A DNA stretch of 64,000 nucleotides from Pirellulaceae bacterium (GCA_020852965.1 JADYZV010000048.1:1-64000); one strand, 5' to 3'; numbered from the stretch's first letter, positions 11,116 through 21,759 are shown. A program made the numbers and translations. Notes: generated by a model not told the origin, from the letters alone.

Positions 11116-13476
11116 ATGAGCCGACCAATATACCGCTGGGCAGCACTAATCCAAATCGGTTTGACTCTCCTCACTGGATGTCATCCCACGCAGCCCTTTT
11201 TCGTCCGACGCGACGAATCGATGGCGCAGTATCTTGCGCAATCGATGGATATCGAATATGCCGATGTCCAGGTCGAAAGTCTGCCCGAAGCGACGCAGGC
11301 ACACATGCCGCTGGGTCCGACGAACATTCCTACCGAGTTCGTTGATTTGTCGTTGGAAGACTGCATCGCCATGGCTTTGCAGAACACCAAGATTCTTCGT
11401 GTGGTCAATGGTGCCAATTCGCAAAGTGGCAGTACCACAGCGGCCCTGCTCAGCGCGGCCCCTGGTCAGATGCCTAGCATCTACGACTCGGCCTTGGTCG
11501 CCACGACGGCTAACACACAGCCCTTGACCATCGACAGCCAAGGCAATCGTATCGCACCGCGCGGTTCAGCGCGAGCGAATCAGGTCGGTGGGGTTGAAGA
11601 TGCGTTGAGCGAGTTCGATACACAGTTCTCGTCGCTATTCGGGTACAACACCACCGACCGTCCGCGCAACGTGGGACCGGGCAACCCCTTCAATCCTCAA
11701 CAGTTTCAAGCGGTGGACGCCAACGCCCAAGCGGCCTTGTCGAAGCGGCTGGCCACCGGCACGATAGTGACAGCCCGAACCACCACCGTCTACTCGCGCA
11801 ATAACGTGCTCTCGCCCGGCGTCGGTCGTAGTGTTCCCAGCGATTACACGTTGGCCCTAGAACTGCAAGCCACCCAGCCATTGATGCGAGGGCGGGGTAC
11901 GCTAGTCAACCGCATTCCGGTCGTATTGGCGCGGATCAATGAAGACATCCAATTGCACGACTTCGAAGCCAACGTGCGCAATTTGGTCAAGTCCGTCGAG
12001 GACGCGTATTGGGATCTGTACTGTGGCTATCGCGCTCTAGAGACTGCCCAAGGTGCTCGGGACAGTGCCCTGAACCTGTGGCGCGTCGCGGCCGATCGTT
12101 TTCGAATAGGTGCCGAGGGGAGTGGTCCGGAGGCTGAAGCTCAAGCTCGTGCTCTGTACAAACAGTTCGAAGCCCAAATCCACACTACGTTTTATGGCTC
12201 GACCATTCCCGGCAACGATCCACGCGGTTTGTACGGTCGAGAGCAGCTTCTGCGTGAGAAGATTGGTTGGTCACCAACCGACAGTCGCATGATCCGCCCC
12301 TCGGACGAACCTAGCGAAGCGCGCGTCCACTTTGATTGGTGCGATGTGCATAGCGAAGCTCTCCTGCGTAGCGTCGAACTGCGAAAGCAAAAATGGGCCA
12401 TCAAGAGCGCTCAACTCGAAATGATGTCCGCCAAGAACCAATTGCTACCGCAGCTCGATGTGACCACCTTCTATCGTTGGTTGGGTGTCGGCGATCAACT
12501 GGCGGCTGCCCATTCGAACGGTATCCGCTTTCCAAACGCCGGCTCCAATGCACTGGACGAGCTCGTTGGGGGCCAATATCAAGAGCTCGGGATGCGCCTA
12601 GAGTTTACTCCGCAAGCCATCGGCCATCGTCGCGCATTGGCTGGAATTCGCAATCGCCAAATGCAATTGGTCAAGCTCCAAGAGGAAATGCGAGAGAAGG
12701 AAGTCTTTGTGACCGACAACTTGACCACCGCTTGGCGCAACATGGAATCGACTTTCATCTCGATCAAGGACTACCGCGATCAACTGCAAGCTCAGACCGA
12801 CGAAATCAAAATCTACAACGATCAAATCGGCAGCGGCACCAACGCCCTGGGACAATTGGCTGACCTGTTACTGCGAGCCGAAGAGCGCAAGTCGCGTTCT
12901 CAACTCCAGTATTACCAGGCCATCTGCGAATACAACAAATCGATCACCAACATCCACTATTGGAAAGGTTCACTGCTCGACCTGAACGCGATCACACTCG
13001 GTGAAGGTTCTTGGACGGACAAAGCCTACTGGGATGCCGAAGAGCGTTCACGTGAACGAGCTGGCGGGCTCTACTTCGACTACGGCTATACCCGCCCTGG
13101 TGTCATCTCCAACGGTCCGGTTGTCACCGGCGGTCAGACGGAAGGGAACTTTTCCGAGCCTGGCGCTGAATTCCAAAGCACCAACCAAGGGACACCCGTT
13201 CCAGCGGTACCGTTGCCCGAGGATGATTCGGATAAGCAAGAGGAAAAAGATCGTCCCGAGCTGGCACCGCCCACGGCAGGTAAGCTGACCAATCATCAAC
13301 GTCTCACCAGCAATGACTCCTTGCGTTTTGGAGACGCGGCCAGCAGTCGACTGAGCGATCGCTCCGATGTCCCAACCTACCGCGGCCAACAAGCACTACC
13401 AGCCATCGTCACCAGCAGCGGCCGCGGCCAGCCATCGACGGCTCGTCCTTCCAATGTTCATTGGCAGCGTCGCTAA
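11116..13476 (+). CDS. TolC-like outer-membrane efflux lipoprotein
   Basis: 786 residues from the ATG at 11116 (MSRPIYRWAALIQIG), which begins a lipoprotein signal with lipobox LLTGC. An upstream in-frame start at 10912 would add an unlikely 68-residue tail. The body has the two-fold alpha-helical repeats of the outer-membrane efflux family: LSLEDCIAMALQNTKILRV near the N-terminus, long Gln/Glu/Arg helices, and a second half with EARVHFDWCDVHSEALLRS and RLEFTPQAIGHRRAL. At 786 residues it is far longer than TolC (about 470), with a loop insert around residues 90-200 and a low-complexity Pro/Ser-rich tail. It probably forms a trimeric channel. No pump gene adjoins it. Confidence 0.85.
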   Translation: MSRPIYRWAALIQIGLTLLTGCHPTQPFFVRRDESMAQYLAQSMDIEYADVQVESLPEATQAHMPLGPTNIPTEFVDLSLEDCIAMALQNTKILRVVNGANSQSGSTTAALLSAAPGQMPSIYDSALVATTANTQPLTIDSQGNRIAPRGSARANQVGGVEDALSEFDTQFSSLFGYNTTDRPRNVGPGNPFNPQQFQAVDANAQAALSKRLATGTIVTARTTTVYSRNNVLSPGVGRSVPSDYTLALELQATQPLMRGRGTLVNRIPVVLARINEDIQLHDFEANVRNLVKSVEDAYWDLYCGYRALETAQGARDSALNLWRVAADRFRIGAEGSGPEAEAQARALYKQFEAQIHTTFYGSTIPGNDPRGLYGREQLLREKIGWSPTDSRMIRPSDEPSEARVHFDWCDVHSEALLRSVELRKQKWAIKSAQLEMMSAKNQLLPQLDVTTFYRWLGVGDQLAAAHSNGIRFPNAGSNALDELVGGQYQELGMRLEFTPQAIGHRRALAGIRNRQMQLVKLQEEMREKEVFVTDNLTTAWRNMESTFISIKDYRDQLQAQTDEIKIYNDQIGSGTNALGQLADLLLRAEERKSRSQLQYYQAICEYNKSITNIHYWKGSLLDLNAITLGEGSWTDKAYWDAEERSRERAGGLYFDYGYTRPGVISNGPVVTGGQTEGNFSEPGAEFQSTNQGTPVPAVPLPEDDSDKQEEKDRPELAPPTAGKLTNHQRLTSNDSLRFGDAASSRLSDRSDVPTYRGQQALPAIVTSSGRGQPSTARPSNVHWQRR

Positions 13477-13762
13477 TCGCGTTTGCCAAAACTTTCCACA
13501 ACAACCATTGCTCGCTTCAGCGGGCAACGACTCGAACACTTTCCCGAACTAGGCAAGGACATTGTCGCTCTGCGGCAGCACAAGGTTTCGTAGCGAACCT
13601 CCAATCTCAGGTGTAGCTGCGGTCGCCAGACCGCAGAGAACTACCGTCTGGCGACGGTAGCTAGGGAGGGAAGCGACAAAGCTTAGCAGTCTACGAGTTC
13701 GGGAGTCACGATTTTTAAGCGTACAGCGAAAGCTGTGAACGAGAAGCCGGGGGGCGACTCTT

Positions 13763-13805
13763 GAAACGGGACCGGTAGTTCTTCGGAACTACCGGGGCCC
13801 GTTTC
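13763..13805. other. Strong two-part hairpin with UUCG loop
   Basis: GAAACGGG (13763-13770) pairs with CCCGTTTC (13798-13805), and CCGGTAGTTC (13772-13781) pairs with GAACTACCGG (13786-13795) around a TTCG loop. It lies 42 bases before the thioesterase start and no T-run follows. It may be a terminator for the efflux lipoprotein, or a 5' leader structure of the thioesterase. Just upstream (about 13610-13665) are two shorter inverted repeats, TGCGGTCGCCAGACCGCA and TACCGTCTGGCGACGGTA. Confidence 0.65.
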
Positions 13806-13846
13806 GCATTGGTACTCTACCTGTTTGGACATCGAAACCCACTATC

Positions 13847-14227
13847 ATGCAACAATACACGCAGGCTATCCGTGTCCGTTATGACGAATGCGATCCGATG
13901 GGCTTCGTCCATCATTCACACTATCTGAAATACTTGGAAATCGCCCGTACCGAAATGTATCGCGCCCGTGGTGCCACTTATCGCGACTTCGAAGCCAGTG
14001 GCCTGTTTGTCGTGGTAGTGCGCGTCGAGTGCCAATACCGGCTGCCAGCGCGCTACGATGACATGCTCTCAATCCATGTCTCAGTCGAACGCATGACCGA
14101 AGCGAAGATTATCCACTCCTACTCCGTCGACCGCGATACGCAGCAGCTCGCAACCGCGCAAGTTACGCTGGCGGTCATCGATCGTAGCGGCCGGCCCCAG
14201 CGCATCCCTGAATGCTTGCGCAGCTAA
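13847..14227 (+). CDS. 4HBT hot-dog-fold thioesterase (YbgC-like)
   Basis: 126 residues, single hot-dog domain. The active-site Asp motif of the YbgC/4-hydroxybenzoyl-CoA thioesterase group is present: VRYDECDPMGFVHHSHYLKY, with LEIARTE following. Substrate is probably an acyl-CoA or acyl-ACP; the sequence does not tell which. It is a different protein from the second 4HBT gene at 37.6 kb, which has ETDAAGIAHFSAF at the same place. Downstream, 23 bases past the stop, is a block of four family A repeats. Confidence 0.88.
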   Translation: MQQYTQAIRVRYDECDPMGFVHHSHYLKYLEIARTEMYRARGATYRDFEASGLFVVVVRVECQYRLPARYDDMLSIHVSVERMTEAKIIHSYSVDRDTQQLATAQVTLAVIDRSGRPQRIPECLRS

Positions 14228-14250
14228 GGATCACACATCCCTATTTTTTG

Positions 14251-14434
14251 GACCCCTGTGAGCTTGTCTCACCGGTAAATAAGTTTTGGATACAGCGGGA
14301 CCCCTGTGAGCTTGCCTCACCGGTAAATAAGTTTTGGATACAGCGGGACCCCTGTGAGCTTGCCTCACCGGTAAATAAGTTTTGGATACAGCGGGACCCC
14401 TGTGAGCTTGCCTCACCGGTGAACAAGTTTTGGA
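14251..14434 (+). repeat. Four tandem family A hairpin repeats, 48-bp period
   Basis: Starts at 14251, 14299, 14347 and 14395. Each holds GACCCCTGTGAGCTTGCCTC + ACCGGTAAATAAGTTTTGG (loop T/C variants), with stem GTGAG / CTCAC around CTTGC or CTTGT. The 48-bp repetition is nearly exact, suggesting recent amplification. Confidence 0.9.
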
Positions 14435-14459
14435 TATAGATCGAGGGCTTCCCCCATGC

Positions 14460-14514
14460 CACCACTTTTCCACCCGCGCGCCACCTCAGGTGGCGCGCGG
14501 GTGGAAAAGTGGTG
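14460..14514. repeat. Long perfect inverted repeat, 26-bp arms, 3-base loop
   Basis: Arm 14460-14485 (begins CACCACTTTTCCACCC) is exactly complementary to 14489-14514, with loop TCA. It lies 25 bases after the four forward family A copies and 21 bases before an inverted family A copy. A similar arrangement with an unrelated palindrome is at 22001-22060. Confidence 0.95.
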
Positions 14515-14535
14515 ATATAGACGTGCTCTACTCAT

Positions 14536-14562
14536 AAAACTTGGCTCACGCCAGACAAGCTG
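14536..14562 (-). repeat. Family A hairpin repeat, inverted copy
   Basis: On the minus strand: GGCCCC, ATGCCAG, loop CTTGT, CTGGCGT, then GAGCCAAGTTTT. Stem GCCAG / CTGGC. It closes the cluster that holds the long palindrome at 14460-14514. Confidence 0.7.
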
Positions 14563-14646
14563 GCATGGGGCCGATGCAAAATCGAGATGTGTCGAGATGT
14601 GTGGACCAACGCGCGCAGGGGAGGGTAGTCGCGGCTTGATAAGCAG

Positions 14647-16425
14647 CTAGCCTTCGTAGGCACTGAGCTCTAACCAACGCTCTTCGACGACGCCGAGCTC
14701 CATCTCGAGCGCTGTGACATCGTTGTGAAGACGCAGCGCTTCCTCGGGATCGGTCGAGCTCATCAACTGTTCGTTGAGTTCCGTTCGCTGGGCGTCAAGG
14801 TTTTTGATCGTGCGTTCGATATTCTTGAGCTCCTTCTGCACTTGGCGCGAGTCCATGGCGGGGGAGGCTGCCGGAGCCGCATTGCTGTTCGCCATTTTCT
14901 TGGCTTTGGATCGAGTTGGCGCGCGAGTGCGTTCCCCCTCCTCAATCTCTTTATTGATGTAGTACAGATAGGCGTCGTAGTCGCCACCGTAGTTCTTGGC
15001 GGTGCCGTCGCGAACTTCGATAATGTTGGTCGCCAAGCGGCGCATGAAGTGCCGATCGTGGCTGGTGAAGATGACGGTGCCGCGATATTCGAGCAATGCC
15101 TCGGCCAACGATTCTACCGTCTCGACGTCCAGGTGGTTGCCCGGCTCGTCCAGCACCAGGATGTTATAAGTCCCCAGCAGTAGACCGGCCATGCACAAGC
15201 GGGCTCGTTCACCACCAGAAAGCACTTTCACTTTCTTATGCACGTGCTCGCCACGAAATAGTAGAGAGCCGGCAACGGTGAGAATCTGTTGGTTGGTGGT
15301 CCCTGGCGTGGCCTTGTACTCTAAGTATTCGAGCACCGTATGCTGTGGATCGAGGCTGCCGTAGACGTGCTGCGCATAGACGCCGATCTCGCAGGCATGT
15401 CCCCATTTGACCGTTCCAGCCACGGGAGAAAGCGAACCGACGATCGTGCGCAGTAGCGTGGTTTTGCCTTGGCCGTTGTCCCCCACGATGGCCGCTCGTT
15501 GACCGTGTTCAATCTCGATATTGATCCCTTGGGCAACCGTATTATCGGGGTAACCGATGGATAAATCGATTAGCCGTACTGCGGCACCGTTGCGTGGCGT
15601 GACGATGGGCGCGCGGATCGAGGCGGTAGGCAGATCCTCGGCGATTTCAACCGTTTGTAACCGTTCGAGCTGTTTGCCTTTGGATCGCGCTTGGCTAGCC
15701 GTACTGGCTCGGGCGCGGTTCTTGTCGATGAACTTCTGCAAATGCTTTTGCTTGGCTACCACCGCTGCATTGACGCGTTCATCATGCTCGCGGCGCTCGG
15801 CCTGGTAGATCAGAAACGGTTCGATCTTGCCGGGATACATGGTAAGTTTTCCGCGCGACAAATCGAGCGTATGATCGCAGGTGGCTTGCAGAAACGAACG
15901 GTCGTGCGACACGATCAAGGCCGCTTTATTGAAGTTCCGCAAAAAGTGCTCGAACAAGATTTGGGTGCGCACGTCGAGGAAGTTTGTCGGCTCGTCGAGC
16001 AATAGCAGGTTGGGTTCTTGCAGTAGCAGCGATGCCAGCTTGACCCGAGTTTGCCAGCCGCCGGAGAGTTCCGAGATCGGTCCGTTGAGATAGCTCCCCT
16101 TGAGTTCAAATTCGCCACCGACTTCACCGCACTTCCAGTCGGGCTGTCCGCTGTCACGCATCAAGAAGTCGAGCGCCGATTCGCCAGGCTGAAATGGGTC
16201 GTGTTGTCGTAGGTAGCCAACTTTGAGGCTCGAATGACGAATGACTTCGCCCTTCTCGAGCTCTTCTTCGTCGAGCAAAATGCGCAGCAACGTCGACTTG
16301 CCCGCACCGTTGCGCCCTACGAAGCCAATCTTGACATTGTCATTGATCGTCGCCTCGGCATCGTCGAGCAGCAATTGATGTCCGTAGCTCTTTGAAGCTC
16401 CGCGAATCTGTAACAAAACACCCAT
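14647..16425 (-). CDS. ABC-F family ATPase
   Basis: 592 residues from the ATG at 16423-16425 (MGVLLQIRGASKSYG). Two ATP-binding cassettes on one chain, no membrane helices: first Walker A GRNGAGKSTLLRILL, signature LSGGWQTRVKLA and Walker B LLLLDEPTNFLD; second Walker A GDNGQGKTTLLRTI, signature LSGGERARLCMAG and Walker B ILVLDEPGNHLD. The linker between them is charged (the P-site tRNA-interaction motif region of ABC-F proteins), and the C-terminus is a coiled coil (IKNLDAQRTELNEQ). Likely a ribosome-associated translation factor of the Uup/YheS type. The Walker B Thr-to-Gly change in the second cassette (DEPGNHLD) is seen in some members. A heptamer array ends one base before the start codon. 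Confidence 0.92.
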   Translation of the reverse strand: MGVLLQIRGASKSYGHQLLLDDAEATINDNVKIGFVGRNGAGKSTLLRILLDEEELEKGEVIRHSSLKVGYLRQHDPFQPGESALDFLMRDSGQPDWKCGEVGGEFELKGSYLNGPISELSGGWQTRVKLASLLLQEPNLLLLDEPTNFLDVRTQILFEHFLRNFNKAALIVSHDRSFLQATCDHTLDLSRGKLTMYPGKIEPFLIYQAERREHDERVNAAVVAKQKHLQKFIDKNRARASTASQARSKGKQLERLQTVEIAEDLPTASIRAPIVTPRNGAAVRLIDLSIGYPDNTVAQGINIEIEHGQRAAIVGDNGQGKTTLLRTIVGSLSPVAGTVKWGHACEIGVYAQHVYGSLDPQHTVLEYLEYKATPGTTNQQILTVAGSLLFRGEHVHKKVKVLSGGERARLCMAGLLLGTYNILVLDEPGNHLDVETVESLAEALLEYRGTVIFTSHDRHFMRRLATNIIEVRDGTAKNYGGDYDAYLYYINKEIEEGERTRAPTRSKAKKMANSNAAPAASPAMDSRQVQKELKNIERTIKNLDAQRTELNEQLMSSTDPEEALRLHNDVTALEMELGVVEERWLELSAYEG

Positions 16426-16426
16426 G

Positions 16427-16461
16427 GAAGTCTGAAGTCTGAAGTTTGAAGTTTGAAGTTT
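16427..16461 (-). repeat. Heptamer tandem array, 5 units (AAACTTC/AGACTTC)
   Basis: On the plus strand GAAGTCT twice and GAAGTTT three times, then a degenerate GAAAAAG. One base separates the array from the ABC-F start codon. The unit is related to the TTCACAC unit at 8457. Confidence 0.85.
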
Positions 16462-16590
16462 GAAAAAGGAAAACTGAAACGGAAAACCGACAAGGACTTC
16501 TTCGATTTGAAATCTCGATCTGATACCCTCGGACTCGAAAACCGCAATGACTCGCCGCATGCCTGCTGTCCAATGATCACAAAGGCCCAA

Positions 16591-17100
16591 TTATCGCAAT
16601 GGATCGTTGCGGACCTGCGAAGCGAATTGTCCTGCCAGGGCGCGGCGTTCGAGGTCGAGGAGTTTATCGACGCGCCGCTGATGCCTGGGCTGAGGCGCGT
16701 AGAGAGCAGAGAGGAAGGAGTTGACAATCTCCATGGCCAGTTCGGGGCCAATCACGCGAGCACCGATGCACAAGACATTCATGTCGTCGTGCTCCACCCC
16801 CTGGTGTGCCGAGTAGGTATCGTGGCACAGACTCGCGCGAATCCCTGGTATTTTGTTGGCGGCGACGCTCACCCCCACGCCGCTGCCGCACACCAAAATG
16901 CCACGCTGCACGGCTCCCGTGATTACCTCGACCCCCACTTTTTCGGCGAAGTCGGTGAAGTCGCAAGGCGCTTCATCGGTCGTGCCACAGTCGAGAACCA
17001 TCAAGTTGTGTCCACGTAGGAATTCGACCAACATCGACTTCATCGTAAAACCGGCATGATCCCCGCCGATGGCGAGTGTCTTGACGACAAATTGGCTCAT
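16591..17100 (-). CDS. rpiB: Ribose 5-phosphate isomerase B
   Basis: 169 residues of the RpiB/LacA/LacB family, which interconverts ribose 5-phosphate and ribulose 5-phosphate in the pentose phosphate pathway. The phosphate/active-site motif LVCGSGVGVSVAANK carries the catalytic Cys, and DHAGFTMK near the N-terminus and HDDMNVLCIGARVIG near residue 105 carry the other conserved binding residues. The C-terminus (RRVDKLLDLERRA) is the usual end helix, extended by about ten residues. It lies upstream of the ABC-F gene on the same strand, 165 bases away. Confidence 0.93.
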   Translation of the reverse strand: MSQFVVKTLAIGGDHAGFTMKSMLVEFLRGHNLMVLDCGTTDEAPCDFTDFAEKVGVEVITGAVQRGILVCGSGVGVSVAANKIPGIRASLCHDTYSAHQGVEHDDMNVLCIGARVIGPELAMEIVNSFLSALYAPQPRHQRRVDKLLDLERRALAGQFASQVRNDPLR

Positions 17101-17703
17101 GGTAATTTCCTAGCAGGCTAACTCAACAGCCCGTCCACCCCACACATTAGCTGTAAATGAAGGCTAGCGGCTGAAAAACACGGAATATCAAAGGGCGCAG
17201 TTTAACCGCCAAGCCCCAAAACGCGAAGTCGTCGCAGAGTAAGAAATATGGGCACCGTGGATCGGTTTAGCGCTTCCTCGTGGATCGCTCCGCCGATCCA
17301 TGGTTTTGGCAACTGGCCAATCCATCGCGCCAACTTAACAACTGCGACGCGCTTCACGAGCGACGTGAAAGCAACGACTCAGGCCTGCTCCGTGCTCGAT
17401 CTATTCGGTAACGCTCCATTTTCTGCTGTTTCCTAGTTCGTTTGGGCCGGGCTGGCGTTGCTGTAACTTGGCACAGGTGTTAGATTTGCGAGTTGGTTCG
17501 CCTTCAGGTTGGAATAGTCCGCGCAGTGTGCCGACTAGCCGATGGCGAAAAGTCACTTTAACACTTTTTGGGTTCCTCTCCGCTGGGCTGCCAACTTATC
17601 GCCTGATCTCTGGCCGCAGTCCCCCTCAGGACGGCTGGCACGCAGGGGTCATCGAGCTGATTTGCGGCAGTAAGTCGGGAGGTTTTCTAGGTCAAATTAC
17701 AGT
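17101..17703. other. 600-bp leader region upstream of rpsA
   Basis: Divergent space between rpiB and rpsA. It holds a short repeated GGATCG pattern with nearby inverted partners (17260-17305) but no gene with family resemblance. Promoters for both genes must lie here; I could not place -10/-35 boxes with confidence. A long rpsA leader would be compatible with autogenous control by S1, which is an inference only. Confidence 0.4.
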
Positions 17704-19527
<1,824 letters not shown>

Positions 19528-19541
19528 GGAAGTTGGTTGTT

Positions 19542-19564
19542 GGGCCGCCGCTTTGCGGCGGCCC
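19542..19564 (+). terminator. Hairpin after rpsA
   Basis: Perfect 10-bp GC stem GGGCCGCCGC / GCGGCGGCCC with a TTT loop, 14 bases past the rpsA stop. There is no T-run after it, so termination may need Rho, or it may be a 3' mRNA-stabilising structure. Confidence 0.65.
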
Positions 19565-19667
19565 CGACTCGAGTTTGTGCGAACCGATGATCCGCTCAGC
19601 GTATTAGCACTCATGTTTGATTGCCGAATGCCAGTCGGTTTCGGTGCAATGCCGTGATCGCTGCTTT

Positions 19668-19892
19668 GTAGGCTCGTAACGAGTACCGCGAGTTACGGCA
19701 GATCGAAGCAAGTGATCATTGTGCCGCGTTTCCACGTCCCAACGAGTACCAGCCTGATAATGCGCCACGATTGTTGTCAAGCGAAACTCTAGGGTGGTTA
19801 CACGGATCAGACGCGAATTCGAGGGAACGCGAGGCGGGTCGATCCGTACACTCGGCCCGTGCCGTAACTCGCTGTACTCGTTACGAGCCTAC
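19668..19892. mobile_element. MITE-like element with 33-bp terminal inverted repeats
   Basis: Left end 19668-19700 (begins GTAGGCTCGTAACGAGTAC) and right end 19860-19892 are inverted repeats with 32 of 33 matches. The 160-bp interior has no gene. Size, structure and location between two genes fit a non-autonomous element. Flanking bases do not show an obvious target duplication. A fragment of the end (AACGAGCCTAC) also occurs near 24322. Confidence 0.6.
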
Positions 19893-20060
19893 TTCAGACT
19901 CGTAACGGGTCAACCGAGTTAATGAACCTCTTACGAAGTCTGAGCTGGATGCCGTTTTTCGGAACGACGCTAGCGCCCTCACTCTTTCTGGTATAATCGA
20001 GAAAGCTAAGCTTTTGAAAACGCGTACCCCCATTTCTTCTCGTTGCGAGCCAAGCCGATC

Positions 20061-20666
20061 ATGGCCACAGCCGATTTGCCGCAGAGCATCCCCTATCAAC
20101 CGCTGCGAGTCTCTGTAGAACGCTATCACGATTTGATACGCGCGGGCGCGTTTTCCGAACACGATGAAGTAGAGTTGCTCGACGGAGTCGTAACGGAAAA
20201 GATGTCCAAGAATCCGCGTCATGCCTTGGCTACTCGTAAGATCGATTTGGCGTTGTCGAAGCTGATCGTTCACCTGGTTCCTGAAGCGTGGCATGTGCGG
20301 AATCAAGAGCCTGTCACCATACTCAATAGCGAACCAGAGCCTGATATCGCAATCGTTCGCGGCAAGCTCGACGACTATGCGAACCGACATCCCGGCGTCG
20401 GCGAAATAGACTTGGTGATCGAGGTCGCCGATACGTCACTGGTAACCGATCGCTACAAGGCGGGAATCTACGCAGCCGCAGAAATCCCAACCTATTGGCT
20501 CGTCAATCTGTCCGATGCGACAATTGAAGTATACGACTCACCGGTGAGTGGTGGCGAGGCGAGTCGCTATGCAGGCTCGCAGGTCTATGCTGAAGACGGG
20601 ACGCTCCCCGTCAGCGTCGCGGGAATAGAAATCGGTCACATCTCCGTACGAAATCTGTTGCCTTGA
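20061..20666 (+). CDS. Uma2 family (DUF820) putative endonuclease
   Basis: About 201 residues from the ATG at 20061; another in-frame start lies at 20043. Uma2 proteins have a PD-(D/E)XK-type restriction nuclease fold. The pattern is present: VELLDGVV near residue 45, PEPDIAIVRG near 105, DLVIEVADTSL near 125 with a following Lys (DRYKAGIYAAAEIPTYWLVN). The family is abundant in cyanobacteria and planctomycetes with no established cellular role. It stands alone, next to the MITE-like element. Confidence 0.85.
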   Translation: MATADLPQSIPYQPLRVSVERYHDLIRAGAFSEHDEVELLDGVVTEKMSKNPRHALATRKIDLALSKLIVHLVPEAWHVRNQEPVTILNSEPEPDIAIVRGKLDDYANRHPGVGEIDLVIEVADTSLVTDRYKAGIYAAAEIPTYWLVNLSDATIEVYDSPVSGGEASRYAGSQVYAEDGTLPVSVAGIEIGHISVRNLLP

Positions 20667-20748
20667 CCATCCAGTTTTGCGCGAGTGTTTCCAACTAGCC
20701 TAAGTACATTAGATGTCTAGCACCATGCGACAATCACAAACGCCGCGG

Positions 20749-21759
20749 TCACTTCAATTCGGTTACGTCGATGTAGCGGAACTTGCCGCCGGTGCCTTCG
20801 GACAATAGGCGTATCCAGCCGCCGTCGTTGCGACTGGGGCCAGAGCCGAATTGAATCGCATGCACCGTCGTACCTCCGCGTGAGGCGCGACTCAGCAGAC
20901 TATCGAGCTCGCGAGCCGATGGAGATGAATCGGCATCGGTCAGAAAAAAGATTACGTCGGGTCCCAAGTTGAGTGCCATGCGCAGCGCGTCAACATGCTG
21001 CGTACCGCCATCGGCCGAAATGTCACGCACGAATCGTATCGCGGTTTCTTTGGAGCGTTCGTCTCCATTGAACAGTTTTGGTGCACCGCCGGACAATCCT
21101 CCTAGTGGCAGGGGCGAATCGTTGTAAAAGACGATTTGAAATTGATGCACGGGACCCAGCGACTGGAGGCTCTCGAGCAGTTCGGACTTGGCCCTGCGCA
21201 GCGGTGCACCGCCGTGACCGAGCATGCTTTCGGATCGATCAAAGACATACAGAAACCGCGTCCCTTCGCCCTCGATGCCAAACACGGTCGTTTTGACCTT
21301 GGGAATGCTGCGGTCACCTCCTAAGGCGGCGCCACCGTCGCCCAACCCTAGACCGCCTGCCGCCTGCGTTGGGTCGCCGACCGACTGCCCAGCGTCTGGC
21401 AGCAGACCTGCGAGCAGAGCGTCGGTGGCGGCTGCCATACTGTCCGCGACGGGCAAGTTATTCGTCGTTTCGGCCGCCGGGGAAGTACTGCTGCTTGCCC
21501 CGATGGTAGCTGTTCCACTATGGTCGAGGAAATAAGCTTCACCGCCGTTGGTTTCATAGACCATCGCGACCCCAACAGGCCGATCGGCTTCGGCACCGGT
21601 CCCTTTGGGGCGGGCCACCCAGAACCAGCTAAGCGTGGCGATCAAGCCTGTATGGAATAGCAGCGAAAGCATCCAAGCTGGCATGCTGCTGAGCCGCTGG
21701 GCGGGAGGTAGCGCCGGGATCTCTCGGCGTTGTAGTCGTTGCGGATCGGGTGGAGGCAT
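20749..21759 (-). CDS. Membrane-anchored von Willebrand factor A protein
   Basis: 336 residues. A short cytoplasmic tail, one membrane helix (about 29-48), an Ala/Gly/Ser-rich linker to about residue 150, then a vWA domain to the C-terminus. The metal-ion-dependent adhesion site is complete: DRSES (Asp174, Ser176, Ser178), a Thr in GGTQH (about 253) and Asp in LTDAD (about 275). It probably binds protein partners through Mg2+ on the periplasmic side. No co-transcribed AAA ATPase or Bat partner is present, so its pathway is unknown. Confidence 0.85.
   Translation of the reverse strand: MPPPDPQRLQRREIPALPPAQRLSSMPAWMLSLLFHTGLIATLSWFWVARPKGTGAEADRPVGVAMVYETNGGEAYFLDHSGTATIGASSSTSPAAETTNNLPVADSMAAATDALLAGLLPDAGQSVGDPTQAAGGLGLGDGGAALGGDRSIPKVKTTVFGIEGEGTRFLYVFDRSESMLGHGGAPLRRAKSELLESLQSLGPVHQFQIVFYNDSPLPLGGLSGGAPKLFNGDERSKETAIRFVRDISADGGTQHVDALRMALNLGPDVIFFLTDADSSPSARELDSLLSRASRGGTTVHAIQFGSGPSRNDGGWIRLLSEGTGGKFRYIDVTELK

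Noticed and set aside
14251..14434. Possible CRISPR array (four 48-bp repeats)
   Set aside because: The units are contiguous copies without unique spacers, and the same hairpin occurs singly elsewhere; no cas genes are near.
16426..16590. N-terminal extension of the ABC-F protein (with KLQTSNFRLQTS)
   Set aside because: This part is translation of the heptamer array; the family start is at MGVLLQIRG.
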